NCBI GenBank assembly: GCA_963751335.1
Contig: CAVVUB010000006.1
Location: 62,001-126,000 of the forward strand
DNA: 64,000 nt
Direction of reading: 5' to 3'
Source: Bog-473 sp963751335
GTDB lineage: Bacteria > Actinomycetota > Acidimicrobiia > Acidimicrobiales > RAAP-2
The notes beneath the pieces are model-generated. The model did no database searches, had not been told where the DNA came from, and saw only the letters and a list, made by a program, of their open reading frames with translations. The first letter of the stretch is position 1, and each line of letters begins with the position of its first letter. Below are positions 17,020-25,857 of the stretch, one piece after another. The translations under genes were made by a program, and so were the position numbers.

Positions 17020-17939
17020 AGGCAAGAGGCGATCGGTTCACGCAGTTGCTCCGGGCGTATCCGAAGGCCTACCGCGACCAGCGCGGCGATGAGATCGTCT
17101 CCACGCTGCTCGAAGATGGCTCAGGCAACGGCACCTACGAGAGTATGCGAGTGGGAATCGACCTCGTGGCCCACGGGCTCAGACTGCGAGCCGGCATTGC
17201 TTCGGACCAACTCGCCGGTCGAGTGCTCGTCGCTGCCGCCCTTCCGGGGATGATGATGGCGGCAGCCGCGGCCGCCGGCATGCCGATGTTCGGCCAGGTA
17301 TTTCCCGATATCCGATATGGGCCGAGCAGCTGGGGGCCTGATACTGCCATTTGGCCCGGGCTCTGCATCGTCTGGATCCTCGGGTGCGTCGCGGCGCTGA
17401 TCTTCCCAAAACCCGGGCGATATTTCGCAGCGGCTTGTGTGGCCGCCACAGTGATCGTGAAGTTGCTACTCCCGATCGGGCCGTGGGGCTTGCCCCCCAG
17501 CTTCTTGTTGCTCATCTCCCTCGCAGTTCCGTGCCTCCTCGCACCAAGAACATCACCCCGCCGATCGCATCGGGGACTTGCCTTGTTGGTCGGGGCAGTC
17601 GTCCTCGGCACGCTCATCGTCGTTTCCCTCTGCAGTCCTTGGGTCTTGTCAGGAGGGCCGGTCTTTTACGGGGAGTTCAATCGTTGTGCCCCATACGTCG
17701 CTGGTGCGGTGATCGCCTGCTCGGTCATCCTCTTGGCCACTCGAAGATTGGTGCAAGGGTCAGCGCTGGCCCTTCTTGCCATTCCGTGGCTGCTGGTATC
17801 CGTTGTCGATTCGGGGCCGCTCGGCCTCTCCACGACCATTTCCGCGCTCGCGGCCGCTGCGACTGGTGCCATCAGTGTCGGGTTGGTCGGCTTGTGGGGC
17901 TCGGACCTCTGGAAGGTACGCGAGAGACTTCGTGGGTAG
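17016..17939 (+). CDS. PadR-coupled membrane protein
   Basis: 307 residues with an N-terminal soluble segment (1-60) reading LLRAYPKAYRDQRGDEIVSTLLE, like the HAAS/DUF1700-type domain found beside PadR genes, followed by about eight hydrophobic helices. GTG at 17016 overlaps the PadR stop. The base composition is a little less GC-rich than the flanks. HAAS-type partners are thought to modulate PadR-controlled envelope responses; the actual function here is unknown. Confidence 0.65.
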   Translation: MKARGDRFTQLLRAYPKAYRDQRGDEIVSTLLEDGSGNGTYESMRVGIDLVAHGLRLRAGIASDQLAGRVLVAAALPGMMMAAAAAAGMPMFGQVFPDIRYGPSSWGPDTAIWPGLCIVWILGCVAALIFPKPGRYFAAACVAATVIVKLLLPIGPWGLPPSFLLLISLAVPCLLAPRTSPRRSHRGLALLVGAVVLGTLIVVSLCSPWVLSGGPVFYGEFNRCAPYVAGAVIACSVILLATRRLVQGSALALLAIPWLLVSVVDSGPLGLSTTISALAAAATGAISVGLVGLWGSDLWKVRERLRG

Positions 17940-18018
17940 GAGGTTTCCTGTCACGGCGGACGAGAGGTAAGGCGTTCACCCTGGGTGGCGACAGGTAGCC
18001 CGACCAACGACAGTGCCG

Positions 18019-18558
18019 TCAGCCTTCCGTACTTCCCGACGACGGGTCACTCTCGATGGTGTCGAAGTTGACCCACGGCAATTCGATCGGCGACGCGCCA
18101 ATCGTGCCCTGGGTGATCAATCGCGCCACATGGCCCAAACGTGCCGGCAGGACGCGTTCGTGCGTGGTGTCGAGCTCTTCGATCGTCCACCATCGCCATG
18201 CCGCCTGGACTTCGTGTTCCAGTGGCTCCCATCCCGCCGTCGATGGCTCAAAGCGATCCGTGCGCCAGGCGAAGAAGGTTTCCACCGAATACAGCTGCTG
18301 ACCCCGAAAGGTCCACTCACCCCGGCAGGTGGCGACAGGATGGCCCAACTCTGAGGGATCGATGACCAGGCCGGTCTCTTCGAAGAGCTCGCGCGCGGCG
18401 GCTTCGTCGAGTGCTTCGCCCGGATTGATCCCCCCGCCGGGAGTGATCCAGAGCGGGGGCTTGGGGTCACGAGGGTCTTTGACCAAAAAGAGCAACACGC
18501 TGTCGGTCCCGTCCACGACGATCACGCGCGCCGAGGGCCGGTCGAGAGGCGTGGTCAC
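18019..18558 (-). CDS. Nudix hydrolase
   Basis: 179-residue Nudix-fold pyrophosphohydrolase. The full Nudix box is seen: GGGINPGEALDEAAA followed by RELFEETGL, giving G-x5-E-x7-REUxEExGU. The substrate cannot be told from sequence; long inserts after the box (EWTFRGQQLYSVETFFAWR) suit a broad nucleoside diphosphate hydrolase. The start is GTG at 18558; the gene is the only one between the PadR pair and the ergothioneine genes. Confidence 0.88.
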   Translation of the reverse strand: MTTPLDRPSARVIVVDGTDSVLLFLVKDPRDPKPPLWITPGGGINPGEALDEAAARELFEETGLVIDPSELGHPVATCRGEWTFRGQQLYSVETFFAWRTDRFEPSTAGWEPLEHEVQAAWRWWTIEELDTTHERVLPARLGHVARLITQGTIGASPIELPWVNFDTIESDPSSGSTEG

Positions 18559-18760
18559 CTGCCCATCGTGACCGACGGGGGGTCCCCCTGCACTGCGGCA
18601 GCGTCAGGCACTCTCAGAGTTCTCTGGGCTTGATTGGCGTCGGTGGTCATAGGGTCCCATACGGTCATCGACCACGGTGTCCCGGGGTGGCCCCGTTCGC
18701 TACCGGTTCTGTCCGCGACGTGCGGGGTAGATCGGGCCAAACGTTGGTCGTGTGGGGACG

Positions 18761-19733
18761 CTAGAGAGAGGGGTGCGCCAACGTGAGGAGGAAATCCCCG
18801 TCGTCGGCGCCCCATATGCCCTCGACCGCGAACCCGGCTTCGCGGAGCTCGCGTTCGATCCCTTCGGGCGTGAACTTCGCGCTCGATCTCGGTGAGCAGA
18901 TCCTCTCCTTCGTCGAAGTGCACAACGAAGCCGGCGCCGGTCAGCGTTACCTCGGTGGCCGCCTCGGCGCGCAGCCGCATCTCGATCCACTGCTCGTCCT
19001 CGTTCCACAGGGCGACGTGACGGAACCGGTCAGGATCGAAGTCGCCCCCGAGTTGCTCGTTGAGCACGCGCAGCACGTTGCGGTTGAAGTCCGCGGTGAC
19101 ACCGGCGGCGTCGTCATAGGCGGCGACGAGCCGCTCTCGGTCCTTCACCAGATCGGTGCCGATGAGCAGTGAGTCGCCGTCGGACATGGTCCCGCGGAGC
19201 TCGGCCAGGAACCGGGCCCGTTGGGCCGGGTCCAGGTTGCCGATGGTCCCGCCCAGGAAGGCGATCAACCGGCGCCCCTCAGCCGGGATCTCGCCCAGGT
19301 GTTGGTGGAAGTCGCCGATCACCACGTGAATATCGAGCTGGTCGTACTCCTCGGCCAGGGTGGCAGCCACGTCGCGCAGGAAATCGTCGCTCACGTCGAA
19401 AGGCACGTAGCGCGACAGCGTCCCGGCCTCTTGCATGGCGGTAAGCAGGATCCTGGTCTTGTCGCAGGCGCCCGCGCCCAGTTCGACCAACGTGTCTGCC
19501 TTGGAGAGCTCGGCGATGTCGGGTGCGTACGCCTCGAGGAGGGCACGCTCGGCCCGAGTCGGGTAGTACTCGGGGAGCTGGGTGATGTCTTCGAAGAGCC
19601 GACTGCCCCGCTCGTCGTAGAACCAGACGGGTGGGATGGACTTCACTCGGCCTTGGAGGCCTTCGATGGCGTCGCCGCGCATCTGGCGCCGCACCTCGTC
19701 GGGGGAGAGATGCACGTCGATCGAATAGGTCAT
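18761..19733 (-). CDS. egtD: Histidine N-alpha-methyltransferase EgtD, frame-broken near C-terminus
   Basis: SAM-dependent enzyme that trimethylates histidine to hercynine, the first step of ergothioneine synthesis. Motifs: WFYDERGSRLFEDIT, YYPTRAE, the SAM loop VELGAGACDKTR, and LIAFLGGTIGNL. The frame fails near the end: after EDLLTEI one extra base (C at 18884 on the plus strand) must be skipped to give AKFTPEGIERELREAGF and a normal end DDGDFLLTLAHPSL at 18761. Corrected length is 323 residues, as in characterised EgtD. It begins 4 bp after egtB, so the two are co-transcribed. Confidence 0.88.
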
Positions 19734-19737
19734 GTCC

Positions 19738-21012
19738 TCAGGGGTCCTGGGCCAGGCGGACGCCGCTGAAGGCCCAGCGGGCACCGGGGGGAAAGAAGTT
19801 GCGATACGTCGGACGCACGTGCCCGGCCGGCGTGGCGCAGCAACCGCCGCGGAGGACGTACTGGCTCACCATGAACTTTCCGTTGTACTCACCGACGGCA
19901 CCGGGCGCCGCCCGGAAGCCGGGGTAGGGCGAGTAGGCGCTCGACGTCCACTCCCAGGTGTCGCCGAAGATCCCGTTGTCCGTGAGGACGGGCCGGGGAT
20001 GCGGGGGGTGGTCCGAGAGGATGTCTTCGGGGAGGAAGTTCGTACCCTCGCCGCGCGTCAGCGCGATGGTCTCCCACTCGGACTCCGTGGGTAGCCGCAT
20101 CCCAGTCCAGTGGGCGAAGGCGTCGGCCTCGTAATAACTCACGTGACAGACGGGCTCGTCGGGGTCGACCGGGCGCAACCCCGAGAGCGTGAACTGGAGC
20201 CACTGGTCCGGCCGGTCGGGATCGCGCGTCCAATAGAGCGGCGCGTCCCAGTGCTGGGCGTTGACGACCGACCACCCGTCGGAGAGCCAGAACTCGGGAC
20301 GGATGTAGCCGTCGTCCTCCATGAACGAGAGCCATTCGCCACAGGTCACCGGCCGATCGGCCAGGCTGAACGGGGTCAGGTGGACCGTGTGGACCGGGAA
20401 CTCATTGTCGAAACCGAACCCGTAGCCTCGGTGACCGACTTCGACCGGACCGCCGTTGTGCTCGAGCCAGCCAGCCTTCGGCGGGTGGGTGGTGGCGGGG
20501 GTCGGCGGCAGGTCCAAGTACGCCGGGTGCAGTGGGTTCTTCGAGAGCACGTGCTTGATGTCCATGAGCAACAGCTCTTGGTGCTGCTCCTCATGGTGCA
20601 GGCCGAGGGTGATCAGTTCGGGGAGACCCGGCTGGTCGAGCTCATCGAACAAGGAAGCCATCGCCCGATCGACGTGAGCCCGGTAACGCGCGATCTCTTC
20701 GATGCCAGGTCGCGACAGCTGGCCCCGATCGGGACGCGGATGGCGTGCCCCCACTGTCTCGTAATAGGAGTTGAAGATGTAGGCGAACGCCTCGTTGTAC
20801 TGGCGGTAGGAAGGCGCGTAGCCGCCGAGGACGAAGGTCTCGAAAAACCACGTCATGTGGGCGCGGTGCCACTTCGTCGGGCTGACGTCGGCCATCGTCT
20901 GCACGGTTTGGTCCTCCGGGCTGAGCACGGACGCCAGACGCTCGGTCGTGGCGCGAACCTCGACGTACGCGTCCTGGAGGTCAGACGACGAAAGTGGTCC
21001 ACTCTTCCTCAT
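19738..21012 (-). CDS. egtB: Ergothioneine sulfoxide synthase EgtB
   Basis: Non-heme iron enzyme that joins hercynine to a thiol (gamma-glutamylcysteine or cysteine) with oxygen. 424 residues: N-terminal DinB-like domain with iron ligands, expected at His52 (WHRAH) and His140/His144 (HHEEQHQE), and a C-terminal formylglycine-generating-enzyme-type domain with GEWLSFM, LPTESEWE and a GVRLAQD end. Which thiol is used cannot be judged; no egtA, egtC or egtE is present here. ATG 21012 follows GAAGGGACGGG. Confidence 0.93.
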   Translation of the reverse strand: MRKSGPLSSSDLQDAYVEVRATTERLASVLSPEDQTVQTMADVSPTKWHRAHMTWFFETFVLGGYAPSYRQYNEAFAYIFNSYYETVGARHPRPDRGQLSRPGIEEIARYRAHVDRAMASLFDELDQPGLPELITLGLHHEEQHQELLLMDIKHVLSKNPLHPAYLDLPPTPATTHPPKAGWLEHNGGPVEVGHRGYGFGFDNEFPVHTVHLTPFSLADRPVTCGEWLSFMEDDGYIRPEFWLSDGWSVVNAQHWDAPLYWTRDPDRPDQWLQFTLSGLRPVDPDEPVCHVSYYEADAFAHWTGMRLPTESEWETIALTRGEGTNFLPEDILSDHPPHPRPVLTDNGIFGDTWEWTSSAYSPYPGFRAAPGAVGEYNGKFMVSQYVLRGGCCATPAGHVRPTYRNFFPPGARWAFSGVRLAQDP

Positions 21013-21154
21013 GTGTCCCGTCCCTTCGCCCCCCGCCTGAGGCGGTTGTGCACTCGGCCGACGCGGTTTCGGATCACCCTACCCAGGGGGTCTGACAACG
21101 AAGCGCATTTACCGCAGAATTCACGCAAAGGCCAGGTAGCCAGCGTATCGGTCC

Positions 21155-21842
21155 GTGGCTACGTTTGTGCGTGTGGACGGGAATCCGCTGCCCCTCGAGG
21201 CGGTCGACGCCTACCTGGGCGCGGTGGACTGGCTGCGCGGGCTGTTGGGCCGAGCCGAGGTCGCCGCGGCCTGGCCGGAGCCCAGCGCCATCGCCGGCTA
21301 CACCGTCGGTGGGGTGGCGTCGCACGCGGTCCACAGCGTGCTGTGGCTCGAACAGCTTCTCAAGAACGTCGAGCCGGTGGGCCTGCGCACCGGCTCGACG
21401 CTGGAGTACTTCGGGCCCAATCGGATCGAAGGTTCCGACGACGCGGACCCCTTTTCTGCTTCCCTGCGTGCCGCTGCCGAGGCCTTCGCCCAGACGGGTC
21501 CCGAGATCGTCAACGCGGCCTGCATCACGGCGCGGGACGAACTGGTCGGGTTGCTGACCGACGCCTCGGTGGCACGTGCTGTCTCGGTGGTCCGGGTGCC
21601 CGGAGGGCAGGTGCCGCTGGGGGAGTACCTCCGGACCCGGGTGCTCGAGATCGTCGTGCACGGCGATGACGTGGTCGTGCAGCGTCGCCGGCATGACCGT
21701 GGCCGGTCCGCCCCCGGGCAGCATGGCGACGTGCATTGGCGTCTGCCTCGAGCTCGCACGCGCCCGTGCCGGTGATCTCCCCGTTCTCAGAGCCTTCACG
21801 CGACGCGAGCGGGCGGAGAAGGATGTGTTTCTCGTCCTCTGA
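21155..21842 (+). CDS. Mycothiol-dependent maleylpyruvate isomerase-like protein, frame-broken
   Basis: DinB-fold (MDMPI) family. The first frame gives an N-terminal helical bundle with VGGVASHAVHSVLWLEQLL and ends at LEIVVHGDDVV. Skipping one G at 21677 continues in frame as CSVAGMTVAGPPPGS to RAFTRRERA and a stop at 21842, about 228 residues, the usual family length. Members are thiol-dependent isomerases or transferases, often unassigned. GTG at 21155 is used; GTG 21167 is possible. It diverges from egtB over 142 bp, perhaps linking it to thiol metabolism. Confidence 0.65.
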
Positions 21843-21891
21843 TCACGGCGGCTCACGGTGTGAACTGGTGGGCAGGTACCGGACGATCGCT

Positions 21892-22801
21892 TCAGGCCAG
21901 CACCTTGCGGCGGAAGTTCCGCAGGCCCGAGGGTGAGGAAGACGACGCCGAAGGCGACGATGGCCGGGTAGATCACGTAGAGATGCATGTGCGCGGCATC
22001 GGTGAAGGCGGCCCGCATCCCGTCGTTGATGTAGATCAGTGGGTTGATCAGCACCAGGATCTGGAGCCAGTGGACGCTTCCCAGCTTCACCGGGGCCAGC
22101 CGGGTCCACTGGTAGTAGGTGCCGCCGAGGAACGTGATCGGCAGCACGATGAAGCCGAACATGAGTCCGAGGTTGCGCGGCTCGAACGACGTGCCCAACA
22201 ACAACCCCAGCGACGCCATGCAGATGCAGGACAGTGGGACCAGGGTGAGGATCAAGCCCCAGTGCAGATTGATCTGGGCCTCGACGCCGGCCGCGTGCAC
22301 CACGGAGGCAATCGGGAAGACGATGGTCGCCGAGATGAGCCCCTGCGCGGCGCCGGAGATGACCTTGGACATGGCGACCAGCCAAATGGGGCAGGGCGCC
22401 TGGACCCGGTCCTCGATTTCACGGGTGAAGCCGAACTCCTGGGCCAGCGGCATGGCGACGGCTTGGATGCCCTGGAACATGATGGACAACCCGACGACGC
22501 CGGGGACCAGCACCGTGGCGAACGCCGACTCCGCACCGGGAACGCCACTGGCCCCACCGATGCCCTGCCCGATCTTCGGGAAGACGTACAGGAAGACGAA
22601 GCAGAGAAGGAACGGCTGGACCAGGGTGCGGACCGTGAACTCGACCCAGTGCTTGCGGAGCACCAGCAGATCACGCCGGATGAGCGCACCGAGGGCAGTC
22701 CAGCTGGCCCCGGTGGCCGTGCGGGTGGGCTTCAGTTCGACGTGGCGCGACGAGGGCGAGCCGAATGACGATTCTGTGGCGTCGGCCGTGGTGGTTGCCA
22801 T
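21892..22801 (-). CDS. ABC-2 type drug-exporter permease, frame-broken at the last residues
   Basis: Membrane subunit of a DrrB-type exporter, about 302 residues with six helices; contains RRDLLVLRKHWVEFTVRTLVQP and FIVLPITFLGGTYY. The end reads FLTLG then loses homology; dropping one of three Gs (plus strand 21926-21928) yields LRNFRRKVLA and a stop at 21892, the expected ending for the family. The ATG at 22801 overlaps the ATPase stop by 1 bp. Confidence 0.82.
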
Positions 22802-23814
22802 CAGTCGCGCAGGTCCTTTCCGGTCAGCCCGATGAAGACGGTCTCGAGCGTCGGTTCGGTCACGTTCAGGTCGGCCAGGGTGAAGCCGGCCGCCTCGGCC
22901 GCCTCGACGACTCGAGGAACCAGTCGCTCGGAGCCGCGCACCTGGAGTTCGACTCCCCCTTCGATGGGGCGGGTTCCCGTGAGCCCGTCGACGCGGCCGG
23001 TGAAGGCCTCGGCCAGACGGTCCTGGTCGCCCGCAGCCTTCACGGTCACGATGGTGTCGGCGTCGACACTGCGTTTGAGCCCGGCTGGCGTGTCGAGGGC
23101 GAGGATGCGCCCGTGGTCCATGATGGCCAGCCGATTGCAGAGATTGTCGGCCTCCTCCATGTAATGAGTCGTCAACATGATGGTCTGGCCCTCGGCGTTG
23201 AGGCTGCGCAGGAGTTCCCACAGAGCCAGCCGGCCCTGCGGGTCGAGGCCCGCGGTGGGCTCGTCGAGAAACAGGACGGCCGGACGGTGGAAGATGGCCC
23301 GTGCCACCATGAGCCGCTGCGCCATGCCGCCGGAGAGTGCGTAGACGGACGCCTTGGCGAAGCGGGTCAGCTGGAAACGCTCGAGCAGATCGTCAGCGGT
23401 GCGCCGGCACTCGCGCGCCGGGATCCCGAACAGGCGTCCGTGGTAATAGAGGTTCTCCCACGGGGTGAGCTGGCGATCGAGTGTGTTCTGCTGCGACACG
23501 ACGCCGATGATCTGTTTGACCAATGTCGGCTGGCGGACCACGTCGATCCCCCCCACGAAGGCCTGGCCGCCGGTCGGGATGACCCGCGTGGTCAGGACCC
23601 CCACCGTGGTGGTCTTGCCCGCGCCGTTCGGACCCAGCAGCCCGAACACCTCTCCCGTCCCGACGCTGAGGTTGAGCTCGTCGACGGCCCTGAAGTCCGT
23701 GCCCGGGTAGGTCTTGGCGAGTCCGACGGTCTCGATGATTGCTTCTCCCGCCGCGAGGGCTGGGCCGTCGGGTGCGGTGGTGGCGGTCGGGGTCGTCATG
23801 GCGTCACTGTGCAC
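22801..23814 (-). CDS. ABC exporter ATPase, DrrA-type
   Basis: 337-residue ATP-binding subunit of a drug or lipid exporter. Walker A GPNGAGKTT, Q-loop VVSQQNTLD, signature LSGGMAQR, Walker B VLFLDEPTAGLD and H-loop TTHYMEEAD are all intact. The C-terminal 80 residues (VFIGLTGKDLRD end) match the DrrA-type tail that contacts the permease. GTG 23814 is used; ATG 23799 is a likely alternative. It is third in the ferredoxin-PadR-ATPase-permease operon. Confidence 0.92.
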   Translation of the reverse strand: MHSDAMTTPTATTAPDGPALAAGEAIIETVGLAKTYPGTDFRAVDELNLSVGTGEVFGLLGPNGAGKTTTVGVLTTRVIPTGGQAFVGGIDVVRQPTLVKQIIGVVSQQNTLDRQLTPWENLYYHGRLFGIPARECRRTADDLLERFQLTRFAKASVYALSGGMAQRLMVARAIFHRPAVLFLDEPTAGLDPQGRLALWELLRSLNAEGQTIMLTTHYMEEADNLCNRLAIMDHGRILALDTPAGLKRSVDADTIVTVKAAGDQDRLAEAFTGRVDGLTGTRPIEGGVELQVRGSERLVPRVVEAAEAAGFTLADLNVTEPTLETVFIGLTGKDLRD

Positions 23815-23861
23815 AGTACCGGGCGTGGAAGTGCGCCCGCCCTGGTCGGGCGCACTTCCTA

Positions 23862-24446
23862 CTAGTCCTCGCCAAGGATCTGGTAGAGCTCCTTACGAGC
23901 CTTCTGGATCACCGCGATGCCCCGATCGATCTGTGGCCCCTCCCCGACGCCCGACAGCTGCTTGGCCGCGCCCATCAGCTGCGCGGCGGCCAGCCGGAGA
24001 TTCCGGATTTGGTCCTCCGACTCGCCCTCCTGGCCGGGCATGGCGGCCCGCTCGGCCTCTTCCCGGCCGGACTCGGTCAGCGTGTAGGTGCGGCTGCCGT
24101 CGACCTCGTTCGACTCCACGACGCCGGCGTCCTCGAGCATCTGGAGGTGCGGGTAGACCGACCCCGGGCTCGGGCGCCACAGGCCGCCGCTCATCTCCTC
24201 GAGGCGGCGCATGATCTCGTAGCCGTTCGCCGGCCCCTCTCGGAGGGCTACCAGCATGGCCTTGCGGATGTCGCCACGGCGCATGCGGCGTCCTCCACCC
24301 CAACTGCCGCGCTCGGCCGCCCAGCGGCCGCGGGGTCCGCCCCGCATCGCCCGTCCGAAGTGCTCGTGGAGGTGGTCATGGATGTGACCGCGCACGTCTT
24401 CGTGATCGTGCGGGTGTTCGTGATCGTGTGAATGTCCGTTTCCCAT
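23862..24446 (-). CDS. PadR-family regulator with histidine-rich N-terminus
   Basis: 194 residues. Residues 5-29 hold eleven His (alternating H-x-H pattern), then a Gly/Arg-rich linker. The PadR winged helix starts near 55: MRRGDIRKAMLVALREGPANGYEI, SPGSVYPHLQMLEDAGVV and a TYTLTESG wing, followed by a helical C-terminal arm. The His stretch suggests binding of Ni, Zn or Cu and metal-dependent sensing, but this is inference. It lies 47 bp before the exporter ATPase and probably represses the operon at the palindrome near 24997. Confidence 0.85.
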   Translation of the reverse strand: MGNGHSHDHEHPHDHEDVRGHIHDHLHEHFGRAMRGGPRGRWAAERGSWGGGRRMRRGDIRKAMLVALREGPANGYEIMRRLEEMSGGLWRPSPGSVYPHLQMLEDAGVVESNEVDGSRTYTLTESGREEAERAAMPGQEGESEDQIRNLRLAAAQLMGAAKQLSGVGEGPQIDRGIAVIQKARKELYQILGED

Positions 24447-24502
24447 TGTGGGTGTTTCCTTTCCATAGAAACGCGTTGGTGTTGTGTGTTTCGGGTCCGA
24501 AA

Positions 24503-24901
24503 TCAGGAGACCGGGCTCAAGGTGATGGCTTGCTCGGGGCAGGCCACGACACAGAGTCCGCAGGCATGGCAGTTCTGGGCCCGGACCGCATAGGCCGCCT
24601 GGCGCTTGTGGGCCATGCTGCGCAGCCTGCCCATGACGCTCAGCGACGCGAAGTCGTCGTCGGAGATCCGGGTGACCTCGAACACGTCGTAGGGACACAC
24701 CTCGGTGCAGTCACGTTTTCCTTCGCAGCGCGTCAGGTCGATCACCGGCACCCAGGTGCCCGGTTCGGCCCGGCAGCGCTCGCCGGGGCGGTCCGGATTG
24801 ACCCGGGCCTTGCGCACCTTGGCCGGATTGGTCCGGCGGGCTGCTGTGGCCGGGACCGGCTCGTCGCCGAAGGAGGCGGACTGTCCTTGATCTGGATCCA
24901 T
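24503..24901 (-). CDS. Ferredoxin, probably 7Fe type
   Basis: 132 residues. The C-terminal site C111-x2-C114-x2-C117-x3-C121-P is a classical 4Fe-4S motif; the earlier set C59-x5-C65-x3-C69-P lacks the second Cys of a 4Fe motif and resembles a 3Fe-4S site. An N-terminal tail of about 45 residues precedes the domain. ATG 24901 has a clear ribosome site (AAGGAGGT, spacing 6). First gene of the operon with PadR and ABC exporter genes; it could serve the nearby P450 system or act in redox sensing, both unproven. Confidence 0.85.
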   Translation of the reverse strand: MDPDQGQSASFGDEPVPATAARRTNPAKVRKARVNPDRPGERCRAEPGTWVPVIDLTRCEGKRDCTEVCPYDVFEVTRISDDDFASLSVMGRLRSMAHKRQAAYAVRAQNCHACGLCVVACPEQAITLSPVS

Positions 24902-24988
24902 CGGCGACCTCCTTCTTGCGGGCTTCTTGCGGGCTTCTCGTGGGCTCGGGGAGCCCCGTGCCCCGGCTTCCCTGATGTTTCGGATAGA

Positions 24989-25023
24989 TAATGATATATC
25001 GTTATAGGTCTTTGATGGTACAA
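24989..25023 (-). promoter_or_regulatory. Promoter and palindromic operator of ferredoxin-padR-ABC operon
   Basis: Minus strand -35 TTGTAC (25023-25018), 17-bp spacer, -10 GATATA (25000-24995). A 16-bp near-perfect palindrome TAATGATATATCGTTA (24989-25004) covers the -10. This AT-rich island in GC-rich DNA suits a PadR operator; it may also affect divergent msrA. Confidence 0.65.
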
Positions 25024-25161
25024 GATAGGCCGAAAAATCGAAAGAAGCGCCTGGCCAGGAACAATCGGTGGTCTCGCGCACGAGGATCGGGGCGCCGTGC
25101 CCATACTGAAGGGGACTCGGAGCAAGTGACTGGGAGCAGAGGGACTGGGAGCGGAGGCGCC

Positions 25162-25815
25162 ATGGGACTTTTCACCTCGCACAAGAAGCGGATGGTCACG
25201 GCCGAGCAGGCCCTCCCGGGTCGTGAGGAGCCGATGCCGGTCAGGGCACGCCACCGCGTCCTCGGCACGCCGATCACCCCGCCCTTCCCCGCCGGTCTGG
25301 AGCGCGCCATCTTCGCCTTGGGCTGCTTCTGGGGGGCCGAGCGCCTCTTCTGGACGCTGCCCGGCGTCTACACCACGGCGGTCGGCTACGCCGGTGGCTT
25401 CACTCCCAACCCCTCCTACCGGGAAGTGTGCGGCGGCAAGACCGGGCACGCCGAGGTGGTGCTCGTGGTCTTCGACCCGGCCCAGATCAGCTACGAGAGG
25501 CTGGTGCGCACCTTCTTCGAGGGCCATGATCCGACGCAGGGAATGCGCCAGGGAAACGACGTCGGCACCCAGTACCGCTCCGCCGTTTACACCACGACAC
25601 CCGAGCAGGCGCAGGTGGCCAAGGAGGTCGAGGCCCGCTTCCAGGAGTCCGTGTCCGAGGCGGGCCACGGCACGATCACGACGGAGATCAGGCCATCGGT
25701 GGCGTTCTACTACGCGGAGCCGTCTCACCAGCAATATCTGAAGGTGAACCCGGGCGGCTATTGCGGCCTGGGCGGGATCGGGGTGTCCTGCCCGGTCGGT
25801 CTGCCGAGGACGTGA
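25162..25815 (+). CDS. msrA: Peptide methionine-(S)-sulfoxide reductase MsrA
   Basis: Repairs methionine S-sulfoxide. 217 residues with active-site GCFWG followed by AERLFW, then GYAGG, GHAEVV and the Glu/Asp contacts; YFAEPSHQQYL-like segment (YYAEPSHQQYL) near the end. C-terminal Cys residues (GGYCGLGG and SCP) can serve as resolving cysteines. ATG at 25162 follows GCGGAGGC; an upstream in-frame extension to 24991 is unlikely since it would lie in the operator. Divergent from the ferredoxin operon. Confidence 0.93.
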   Translation: MGLFTSHKKRMVTAEQALPGREEPMPVRARHRVLGTPITPPFPAGLERAIFALGCFWGAERLFWTLPGVYTTAVGYAGGFTPNPSYREVCGGKTGHAEVVLVVFDPAQISYERLVRTFFEGHDPTQGMRQGNDVGTQYRSAVYTTTPEQAQVAKEVEARFQESVSEAGHGTITTEIRPSVAFYYAEPSHQQYLKVNPGGYCGLGGIGVSCPVGLPRT

Positions 25816-25857
25816 TCAACGCGCGGTGCACAGCGTCTGGTCGTCAACGCAGGGTCG

